Source of the DNA: JBCCKC01 sp039182435
GTDB lineage: Bacteria; Verrucomicrobiota; Verrucomicrobiia; Opitutales; Coraliomargaritaceae
Assembly (NCBI GenBank): GCA_039182435.1
Contig: JBCDCC010000106.1
Location: 1-8,301, forward strand
Direction of reading: 5' to 3'
Length of the DNA stretch: 8,301 bases
Position 1 is the stretch's first letter. Every line of letters begins with the position of its first letter. The position numbers were made by a program, and so were the translations under genes. The notes under the pieces are model-generated. The model saw only the letters and a list, made by a program, of their open reading frames with translations, was not told the DNA's origin and made no database searches. Below are positions 1-5,710 of this stretch, piece after piece.

Positions 1-260
1 ACTTTCTGAAATTGGGCGAGTAGTTCGGCTCTCGTCTTCCAAATAGAGCGGATGCTATGAGACACGTGGTTGCGGCCGGGCTGGACTCGGTAGGTCAGCG
101 ATTCGCTGGCCATCTCCGGTAGCGTTGCCGAGGGGCCGCCTACTAGGCGGGTTTGGTAACCGAGTGTTGCCGCTGCCAGTGCAAACTCGTGGCAATAGGT
201 GCCGATTCCCCCGCGCTTGGGGTAGAATTCATACGTGTAAATGGTGAGTTCCTTATTCAA
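1..260 (-). CDS. Glycosyltransferase family 4, N-terminal part (runs off the left edge)
   Basis: The first 86 residues are visible and the rest lies beyond the window. The N-terminus has the form of a GT4 (GT-B fold) acceptor domain: a beta-strand (TIYTYEFYPKRGG), a glycine-rich loop GGIGTY at residues 17-22, a helix (HEFALAAATLGYQTR) and a second strand ending LVGG. GT4 enzymes move a sugar from a nucleotide-sugar donor to a lipid or growing glycan on the cytoplasmic face of the membrane. The start chosen is TTG at 260-258, the only usual start codon downstream of an in-frame TAG (284-282). It has no clear Shine-Dalgarno, but AAGGA lies inside codons 3-4, so a start further in is not excluded. 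The gene diverges from the acyl carrier protein operon, and a second GT4 ends that operon. The specific sugar cannot be read from this fragment. Confidence 0.82.
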   Translation of the reverse strand, partial: MNKELTIYTYEFYPKRGGIGTYCHEFALAAATLGYQTRLVGGPSATLPEMASESLTYRVQPGRNHVSHSIRSIWKTRAELLAQFQK

Positions 261-379
261 CTGCTTATACGCTTTTGGCTGCTACCTATTTGCCTGCGCC
301 AATGATCCTGATGGTGTTGCTTGAGCGCCAACAAATATATGAGTGACAATGAGGTAAAGGCCCTTAATTACTAACCTAA
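261..379. promoter_or_regulatory. Divergent intergenic region, presumed two-way promoter zone
   Basis: This 119-bp stretch separates two genes that point away from each other, so it should hold the promoters of both the leftward glycosyltransferase and the rightward ACP operon. It has an AT-rich core (ACAAATATATGAG, about 331-343) that could supply a -10 element. I see no convincing sigma-70 pair with normal spacing on either strand, so no promoter is named. The purine-rich GAGGTAAAGG at 351-360 lies about 19 nt from the ACP start, too far to act as a normal ribosome binding site. The regulatory role is inferred from gene orientation. Confidence 0.45.
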
Positions 380-751
380 ATGTCAAAGATTAAACCAGTA
401 TCGGATGATGAAGCCGTTTCATTTCGTGAAACGCTGAAACGTTGTCCTGAAGGCACTTACGAAGCCCTGATTCGTTTTCGTGCAAATGGAGAGATTGAAG
501 ATCTCAATGAATTTATCGTTGGTGTGATCAAGCGTCACACGGAGGAGGAGTATCATTCCCTGCTCGATGGCCCTCGTGAGAATATCGCTTTTATCGATGA
601 TCTTGGGATCGATTCGATGACAATGATGGAGATTGTGATGATGGTGGAGGAGTGCTTGGGGTTCCGCTTGGAGAATCAAGACTTGATACAAATCCGCACT
701 TACGGAGCTCTGGAGGCGTATATATCTACAAAACTCGAATTGCAGACCTGA
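380..751 (+). CDS. Acyl carrier protein with long N-terminal extension
   Basis: This is a carrier protein whose 4'-phosphopantetheine arm would hold growing acyl chains for the enzymes encoded just downstream. The attachment motif is DLGIDSMTMMEI, with Ser79 as the modified residue. It is followed by the acidic recognition helix (MMEIVMMVEE) and a final helix (TYGALEAYIS), as in ACP domains. At 123 residues it is longer than a typical ACP of about 80. The serine usually lies near residue 36, so about 40 residues are extra at the N-terminus. That segment (roughly 10-60) is charged and probably helical. The start is ATG 380, because an in-frame TAA sits directly before it (377-379) and no later start leaves a full domain. 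No Shine-Dalgarno is visible. It is the first gene of the operon, 10 bp before the dehydratase. A dedicated rather than housekeeping ACP is inferred from context. Confidence 0.9.
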   Translation: MSKIKPVSDDEAVSFRETLKRCPEGTYEALIRFRANGEIEDLNEFIVGVIKRHTEEEYHSLLDGPRENIAFIDDLGIDSMTMMEIVMMVEECLGFRLENQDLIQIRTYGALEAYISTKLELQT

Positions 752-754
752 GGA
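750..754 (+). promoter_or_regulatory. Ribosome binding site deciding the TTG start of the dehydratase gene
   Basis: GAGGA overlaps the TGA stop of the ACP gene (749-751) and lies 7 nt before TTG 762-764. The placement supports this unusual start codon and suggests that translation of the dehydratase is coupled to that of the ACP. Confidence 0.65.
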
Positions 755-761
755 CCGGGGC

Positions 762-1214
762 TTGGCAGAAAATTGCATCTTAGAGCGCTCTGAGATACTG
801 GAAACGATTCCGCAAGGCGAGCCGTTCGTTTTCTTGGATCAAGCAGCGATTGCGGAAAAGTCGGCTACGGGCCGCTACCGAATCCGCGGGAGTGAGGTTT
901 TTATGCCGGGGCATTTCCCGGGGCGTCCGGTCTTTCCGGCCTCGATTATGGTCGAAGCGCTGGGCCAGTTGGCGATCGCTTACATCATGTATTGTTACGC
1001 GGAGGATGGGGTGCAGGCTGACTCGATCTATTTCCTAAAAAGCGAGGATGTGCATTGTCAGCGCAAGTGCTTGCCCGGTGATGGGCTGGAGATGACGGTT
1101 CGACTCTTGCGGGTGCGCGAACCTTTGATTGTCTTTGCGGGCGAAATCAGTGTTGACGGAGAACAAGCCTTAAAGGTGACTTCATTTACGCTTAGCTTTG
1201 CCACTGCACCTTAG
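762..1214 (+). CDS. FabZ-like 3-hydroxyacyl-ACP dehydratase (hotdog fold)
   Basis: Members of this family remove water from 3-hydroxyacyl-ACP to give trans-2-enoyl-ACP in the cytoplasm. The FabZ signature is present: GHFPGRP at residues 50-56 with catalytic His51, then VEALGQ with catalytic Glu65. The 14-residue spacing matches FabZ. The usual Pro-Gly before the active-site helix is Pro59-Ala60 here, a modest change at the substrate tunnel. The length of 150 is normal for the family. The start is TTG 762, supported by GAGGA 7 nt upstream. The gene sits between the ACP and the ketosynthase, which fits a dedicated elongation cycle. A small hairpin covers its stop codon. It could instead be a hotdog thioesterase or an APE-type dehydratase, but keeping both His and Glu favours dehydration. 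Confidence 0.85.
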   Translation: MAENCILERSEILETIPQGEPFVFLDQAAIAEKSATGRYRIRGSEVFMPGHFPGRPVFPASIMVEALGQLAIAYIMYCYAEDGVQADSIYFLKSEDVHCQRKCLPGDGLEMTVRLLRVREPLIVFAGEISVDGEQALKVTSFTLSFATAP

Positions 1215-1220
1215 TGCAGT
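1203..1220 (+). repeat. Perfect 7-bp inverted repeat across a stop codon
   Basis: ACTGCAC (1203-1209) and GTGCAGT (1214-1220) pair perfectly around the four-base loop CTTA. The TAG stop of the dehydratase gene (1212-1214) lies within the structure. No T-tract follows, so it is not a standard intrinsic terminator. It could pause ribosomes, protect mRNA ends or mark a processing site between two cistrons, or be chance. Confidence 0.4.
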
Positions 1221-1237
1221 CTTCCAATACCAACTAA

Positions 1238-2503
1238 ATGAAGAAGGTCGTCGTCACAGGTCTCGGATTTATCTCCAGTATCGGAAACGATATTCCCGAG
1301 GTGCTGAACAGCCTGAGGGAATTGCGTCATGGCTTTGAGGCTTTTCCTCTCAGGGAGGGCGAGGAGGCACCGGTCAAATTCTACGGTTCGATCAAAGGAT
1401 ACGACACTTTGAGCTACGACCAGGAAGATTGGGTTTTCCCTAAGAAGTATAAGCTTTCGCGCCTCCAGCTGAAAACAATGTCGCCTCATGTGCTTTACGC
1501 GCACTGCGCGACAATGGATGCGCTGGAGGATGCCGGGTTGGATCGAGATGCTGTTTCCGATCCGCGGACTGGACTTTACAGCGCTTCGGCGGGTTCTGCC
1601 TCCACGCAGGGTGAGCAGATGCGAATTATGAATGAGCGTGGAGTGATGCGTTGCTCCCCGTTCTGTGTGGTGACCTCGACAGTCGGCACGATTAATTTCA
1701 ATCTAGTCGCCTCGCTGAAAATCAAGGGCTCGGTTTGTGGGATGGCTTCTGCCTGTGCTTCGTCCGCCCACGCGCTTGGGTTTGCCTTTGATGAGATCGC
1801 CTGCGGGCGGCAGGATCGGATGATCGTGATTGGGGCGGAAGATGGTAACCGTGAGTCGATTTTACCTTTTGCCGCGATGCGTGCCTTGAGCCTAGAGTCT
1901 GATCCAGAGCGAGCATCTTGTCCTTTCGATAAGGATCGCTCGGGTTTCCTCGGAACGGGTGGGGCGACAGCGATTATCCTCGAATCCGAGGAGGCGGCAA
2001 AAGCGCGTCAGGCTTCAATCTATGCGCAGTTCGTTGGTTGGGGTCAGGGTGCGGATGGATACAGTCCTGCCATTTCACAGCCCGGAGGCCATGGTCTAGC
2101 GCGTTCGATGCATAATGCCATAGCTGCGGCAGGGCTAAGTCCGCAGGATATCGATTATGTGAATGCACACGGCACATCGACGCCGGTCGGGGATCTTTCT
2201 GAGATTCATGCCTTGAGCTCGGTCTTTGGAACGACTGCTAATGGACCTAGGGTCAGCAGCACGAAGGCATTGACTGGCCATGGCCTGTCATTAGCCGGGG
2301 CGATGGAAGCAGGGTTTTCCTGTTTAGCGATAAAGGAAGGCTTCATGCCGGGTTCGGCGCATATCCAAGAAGTCGATCCAGAGGCGGAAGGTTTGAAGAT
2401 TATTCGCGAGACAATACCGGAGGCTCCGCGAGTCGTGCTCAGTAACAGTTCCGGTTTTGGGGGTGCGAACGTGACGCTCGCGTTTCAATCGTGGGCGGGC
2501 TAA
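1238..2503 (+). CDS. FabF-like beta-ketoacyl-ACP synthase (ketosynthase)
   Basis: This condensing enzyme extends an acyl chain by decarboxylative condensation with malonyl-ACP. The thiolase-fold catalytic triad is complete: Cys173 in SACASSAHAL, His311 in YVNAHGTSTPVGD, and His348 in STKALTGHG with Lys343 before it. The glycine-rich gate motif SSGFGGAN lies at 404-411. The length of 421 and the N-terminus (KKVVVTGLGFISSIGND) are typical of KAS II-type enzymes. An active-site Cys rules out a chain-length factor. The start is ATG 1238, preceded directly by an in-frame TAA and with no Shine-Dalgarno. The gene overlaps the next one by 13 bp. It could be a housekeeping fabF, but its place between a dedicated ACP, a dehydratase and an SDR, followed by a glycosyltransferase, suggests a specialised lipid or polyketide pathway. 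Confidence 0.92.
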   Translation: MKKVVVTGLGFISSIGNDIPEVLNSLRELRHGFEAFPLREGEEAPVKFYGSIKGYDTLSYDQEDWVFPKKYKLSRLQLKTMSPHVLYAHCATMDALEDAGLDRDAVSDPRTGLYSASAGSASTQGEQMRIMNERGVMRCSPFCVVTSTVGTINFNLVASLKIKGSVCGMASACASSAHALGFAFDEIACGRQDRMIVIGAEDGNRESILPFAAMRALSLESDPERASCPFDKDRSGFLGTGGATAIILESEEAAKARQASIYAQFVGWGQGADGYSPAISQPGGHGLARSMHNAIAAAGLSPQDIDYVNAHGTSTPVGDLSEIHALSSVFGTTANGPRVSSTKALTGHGLSLAGAMEAGFSCLAIKEGFMPGSAHIQEVDPEAEGLKIIRETIPEAPRVVLSNSSGFGGANVTLAFQSWAG

Positions 2504-3291
2504 GCCAGAGCTATCCGACCGCAGTCGTCACGGGTGCGAGTTCTGGTTTAGGCCTCGCATTCACTCGTATGCTCCTTGAAGAGGGCATCCGTGTGATTGG
2601 GCTGAGCCGTCAACCGGATGTGTTGCCAGATGAGCCGAGCTACATCCCGGTTGCTTGTGATCTTTCTAAAACAGGGTCGGTCGAGGCGACCTTGGAGCAG
2701 ATAATAGAGGAGCATTCATCGCTGCGTCTGGTGATTAACAATGCAGGTTTCGGCATTCTCGAGTCACTCTCTGAGATGGATGCGGGCGATATCGAGCGGC
2801 AATATGCGGTCATGCTAGAGGCGCCGACGATCATTGCCTCAAAAGCGACCGGATATTTCAAGCAGGTGGGTGCGGGTTGCCTCGTCAACGTCTCTTCGCT
2901 GGCGGTGGAACTGCCGTTGCCTTTGATGCCGGTCTACAATGCGAGTAAGGCTGGCTTGAGTGCACTGTCGGAGAGCTTGATTTTGGATGAGGTCGATGGC
3001 CGGTTTCAAGTGATCGATTTTCGGCCGGGTGATTTTAATACTTCGTTTGCGGAGCGCATGGAGGGCGAGCTCTTATGGAATGGCGTCAACCTCCGAGAGG
3101 TCATGGATCGGCATCATGCGGTGGCACCGGATGCATCGCTTGCGACGGCGGCGCTTCGGCGTGCCTTGGTTCGAAATAGATCTGGAATTGTTCGAGTCGG
3201 GGATTTCTTCCAGTCACGGATCGCGCCTTGGGGACGACTGCTTCCCCGCGCTTGGCTGCGCGGAATCATTCGCGGTTATTATAAGAAGTAA
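2491..3291 (+). CDS. Short-chain dehydrogenase/reductase, candidate ketoreductase
   Basis: This is a classical SDR with an NAD(P)-binding TGASSGLG at residues 14-21, NNAG at 83-86, catalytic Ser136 and the YNASK motif with Tyr149 and Lys153. SDRs of this kind reduce ketones. Here the likely substrate is either the 3-ketoacyl-ACP made by the preceding ketosynthase (FabG-like) or a long-chain 3-keto base of the kind made by alpha-oxoamine synthases. The C-terminal stretch from about residue 243 is rich in Arg, Trp, Leu and Ile and ends YYKK. It could be an amphipathic membrane-binding tail, which ordinary FabG lacks. The start is GTG 2491, inside the end of the ketosynthase gene (13-bp overlap). 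The overlap suggests translational coupling, and the start puts the Rossmann strand at the normal distance from the N-terminus. The exact substrate is unresolved. Confidence 0.88.
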   Translation: MGGLSQSYPTAVVTGASSGLGLAFTRMLLEEGIRVIGLSRQPDVLPDEPSYIPVACDLSKTGSVEATLEQIIEEHSSLRLVINNAGFGILESLSEMDAGDIERQYAVMLEAPTIIASKATGYFKQVGAGCLVNVSSLAVELPLPLMPVYNASKAGLSALSESLILDEVDGRFQVIDFRPGDFNTSFAERMEGELLWNGVNLREVMDRHHAVAPDASLATAALRRALVRNRSGIVRVGDFFQSRIAPWGRLLPRAWLRGIIRGYYKK

Positions 3292-4485
3292 ATGGCTCGT
3301 ATCGCCTACATCTTTACGACTTTTCCGAAGCTCTCGGAGCAATTTTTTATGCGGGAGGTGCTCGAGCTCCAGAAGCAGGGGATCGAGATGGATATCTATT
3401 CCTTGATCGATGGGGATAAGATCTCGGAGGCAGGCCCGGTGACTGAGATGGATGCCCGGGCGTGGTGGCTGCTGATTTTGGATCTGCTTTACTGGTTGCT
3501 GCGTCGTCCAGTTGTCTCGGCGTGCCTCATGAGGAAGGTTGTCTTTAAGCGCTATGGCTCACGCATCAATTATGGGGAGAATTTGCTCGGGCTTGCCTTT
3601 GCTTTTAAGTTTGCACGGCATTTTGAACGATGTGGCTATGCCTACGCGCATGCTACCTGGGCAACTGCACCGGGCATGGCGGCCTATGCGCTTGAGGCCC
3701 TGATCGACCTTCCCTTTACCTTGGAGGCACATGCCTATGACGTCTTTCGGGATGGCGGAGATGCCTTTCTCTTGCCGAAGCTGGAGTCTGCGAAGCGAGT
3801 TCGGAGCTCGACAGAGGCCACTGCTGGCGAACTTCGCAGGCAATTGGGTGATACAGCGGATAAAGTCTCTTGCGTCCGACGTGGCTTGTCGGAGATCCCG
3901 ACCTATCGCCAGAGGTTTGAGTTAGATGGCCCGCTGCAGATCCTGAGTGTGGGACGTCTAATTGAAAAGAAGGGCTATTTTCAACAGTTGGCCATTTATG
4001 CAGCGCTGAAGCAATTGGGCTGTCCGTTTGTGGCGACGATTGTGGGCGAGGGCTCGCTTGAACTAGCCTTAAGCGAGCAGCTGAGGAAATTGGGGCTTGA
4101 GTCCTGCGTCAGACTTGCCGGGAAATTGGACTATCCTGAGGTGGAAGCGCTTTATCTGAAAGCGGATCTGTTTCTATTTACGGGAGTCGTTTCTGAGAGT
4201 GGTGACCGCGATGGCTTTCCCAATGTGATTGGTGAGGCGATGAGCTATTCGCTACCGGTCTTCAGCACGGATGTATCTGGCACGACTGAAGGTATCCACG
4301 ATCAGGATACAGGCTATGTGATTGACTTAGACGATATCGAAGCGGTCGCACAAAAAATCAGAGCGAGCATGAAAGATAGAGAGGCGCTAGAGCGGGTGAC
4401 TCGCAAGGCGCACGCGTGGATTCTTGATTCCTTTGAGGTCTCCGCCAATATGAATGAGTTAGGCGTCCAGCTCTGGGACCTGTAG
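3292..4485 (+). CDS. Glycosyltransferase family 4 (GT-B fold)
   Basis: This is a complete 397-residue GT4 enzyme. The N-terminal acceptor domain begins ARIAYIFTTFPKLSEQFF, a form seen in exopolysaccharide and colanic-acid-type transferases. A hydrophobic, Trp/Leu-rich segment at about 58-80 may dock to the membrane. The C-terminal donor domain has SVGRLIEKKG at 219-228 and the donor-site motif DRDGFPNVIGEAM at 305-317. The second acidic residue of the family's E-x7-E pair is Glu315, and the first position is Asp307, a substitution common in GT4 relatives. It would transfer a sugar to a lipid or glycan at the cytoplasmic membrane face. Its ATG directly follows the SDR stop codon with no gap, so it belongs to the same operon. 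This suggests that the lipid made upstream is glycosylated, or that the acyl chain joins a polysaccharide. Sugar and acceptor are unknown. Confidence 0.88.
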   Translation: MARIAYIFTTFPKLSEQFFMREVLELQKQGIEMDIYSLIDGDKISEAGPVTEMDARAWWLLILDLLYWLLRRPVVSACLMRKVVFKRYGSRINYGENLLGLAFAFKFARHFERCGYAYAHATWATAPGMAAYALEALIDLPFTLEAHAYDVFRDGGDAFLLPKLESAKRVRSSTEATAGELRRQLGDTADKVSCVRRGLSEIPTYRQRFELDGPLQILSVGRLIEKKGYFQQLAIYAALKQLGCPFVATIVGEGSLELALSEQLRKLGLESCVRLAGKLDYPEVEALYLKADLFLFTGVVSESGDRDGFPNVIGEAMSYSLPVFSTDVSGTTEGIHDQDTGYVIDLDDIEAVAQKIRASMKDREALERVTRKAHAWILDSFEVSANMNELGVQLWDL

Positions 4486-4489
4486 CGCG

Positions 4490-4516
4490 AAGTCTAAAGC
4501 ACGCGCTTGGAGACTT
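4490..4516. terminator. Candidate two-way hairpin at the convergent gene ends
   Basis: AAGTCT (4490-4495) pairs with AGACTT (4511-4516). Inside it AAGC (4497-4500) pairs with GCTT (4505-4508) around the tetraloop ACGC, with a 1-versus-2-base bulge between the stems. It spans the stop codon and last codons of the alpha-oxoamine synthase gene and begins just after the glycosyltransferase stop. GC content is modest and there is no true T-tract, so it would be a weak terminator at best. It is the only terminator-like structure I found at this junction. Confidence 0.3.
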
Positions 4517-5696
4517 TCTCGAAGGCTTCCGTGATCTTATCAATGTCCTCGTCGGAGTGAGCGGCAGAGATCGCAGTGCGAATGAGGTCTTTCTTCGGCG
4601 GCACGGCTGGAGGCAGAGATACCGTAGTGAAGATGCCTTCTTTGAGCAATTCCTGCCAGAAGCGGTAGGCTTTGAGCTTTTCACCGATCACGACTGGAAT
4701 CGCTGGTGTTTCGCTACCCCATGTGTCTAAGCCGAGGCCGTTGAGAATTGAATTGTAGCGCTTTGTATTGGACCAGAGGCGCTCCAGATGTTCGGGCTCG
4801 GACTGGATCAAGTCGATTGAGGCCTCGGCACAGTAGGTTTGCGACGGGCTGATCGCTGCGCTGAAGATCGTCTGCTTGGAGTGGCTGCGTAGGTGCTCTA
4901 TCAGGACTTTGTCTCCGGCGACAAAGCCACCGGTGCTGGCCATTGATTTGGAGAGGCTGCCACAGATGATATCCACTTCATCGGTCACGCCGAGATGATT
5001 GGCGGTGCCTCGACCTTGCTTGCCCAGAACCCCGAAGCCATGGGCATCATCCATCACGCTGAAGCAGTTTTGCTCGCTAGCGATTTCGAGAAGCTCCTCT
5101 GCTTTGGAGAGGTGCCCTTCCATTGAGTAAACGCCTTCAAAGACGAGCATCTTCGGGGTTTTCTCCTCTTCGTAGGAGAGGACGTGTTTAAAGTCGGCTG
5201 GGTTGTTGTGGGAAAATTTTTCAACGCGCCCCATCGTAGAGGCGATGCCTGCCCAGAGGCAGGAGTGGATATTCTTATCGGCGAAGATGGCATCGCCACG
5301 CTGAATGAAGGCTTGGATCGCACTCATGCAGGAAAGGTAGCCGGCTGCGCTGACGTGGCAGTCTTCTTTCCCGAGGAAATCGGCGAGCTTCTCCTCTAAA
5401 CGGCGGTGGTAGCTTCGGCTACCGTTGGCAATGCGCGAGCCTGTGCTACTGCTACCCCATTCATCGAGGCCGTGCTTGCCAGCTTCGATCACTTTGGGGT
5501 GTTGGTTGAAGCCGAGGTAATCGTTGCTACTCAGCAAAATCATCTCCCGGCCATCGAGCCAGACGTGGGTGCCCACCTGTTTGTCGAAGTGGTGGTAGTA
5601 GGGCTTGTATTTAAGCCGTTGTTTGGTGACCTCGTCACTGATCGCGCGGGCGGCGATGCTGTTTTTTTGTTTAGAAAATTTCAGGCTGGTGAACAT
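4494..5696 (-). CDS. PLP-dependent alpha-oxoamine synthase (BioF/KBL/serine palmitoyltransferase family)
   Basis: Family members condense an amino acid with an acyl-CoA or acyl-ACP, losing CO2, to give an alpha-amino ketone. Fold-type I features are in order: SSNDYLG near 56-62, the glycine/serine-rich SSSTGSRIANGS at 82-93, His144 in NIHSCLWAG at the PLP-stacking position, DDAHGFGVLG at 216-225 with the Asp and His that hold PLP, and Lys250 in SLSKSMASTGG as the Schiff-base lysine. Arg373 in LIRTAISAAH aligns with the family's substrate-carboxylate arginine. The length of 400 is normal. The start is ATG 5696, 14 bp after the heparinase-like gene, without a Shine-Dalgarno. It is last in the leftward operon and faces the ACP/ketosynthase operon. 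No biotin or threonine-degradation genes are nearby, so a lipid role (sphingoid-like base) is inferred. The amino acid and acyl donor cannot be read from sequence. Confidence 0.9.
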   Translation of the reverse strand: MFTSLKFSKQKNSIAARAISDEVTKQRLKYKPYYHHFDKQVGTHVWLDGREMILLSSNDYLGFNQHPKVIEAGKHGLDEWGSSSTGSRIANGSRSYHRRLEEKLADFLGKEDCHVSAAGYLSCMSAIQAFIQRGDAIFADKNIHSCLWAGIASTMGRVEKFSHNNPADFKHVLSYEEEKTPKMLVFEGVYSMEGHLSKAEELLEIASEQNCFSVMDDAHGFGVLGKQGRGTANHLGVTDEVDIICGSLSKSMASTGGFVAGDKVLIEHLRSHSKQTIFSAAISPSQTYCAEASIDLIQSEPEHLERLWSNTKRYNSILNGLGLDTWGSETPAIPVVIGEKLKAYRFWQELLKEGIFTTVSLPPAVPPKKDLIRTAISAAHSDEDIDKITEAFEKVSKRVL

Positions 5697-5710
5697 TCGC
5701 GTCGGTGTGA

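Noticed and set aside
296..331. Direct repeat GCGCCAA at 296-302 and 325-331 in the divergent intergenic region, a possible operator
   Set aside because: Seven bases repeated once within about 120 bp is close to chance expectation, and the spacing (29 bp) is not a whole number of helical turns.
317..341. TTGCTT (317-322) with TATATG (336-341) as a sigma-70 promoter for the ACP operon
   Set aside because: The spacer is only 13 bp, well short of the usual 16-18, and other pairings match poorly.
1238..2503. Ketosynthase acting as an inactive chain-length factor
   Set aside because: The active-site cysteine, both histidines and the lysine are all present.
4494..5696. Housekeeping bioF (biotin) or kbl (threonine degradation)
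   Set aside because: The fold and motifs fit both, but no bioA/B/D or tdh gene is present and the neighbours are envelope and lipid genes. A tree would settle it, so no gene symbol is given.
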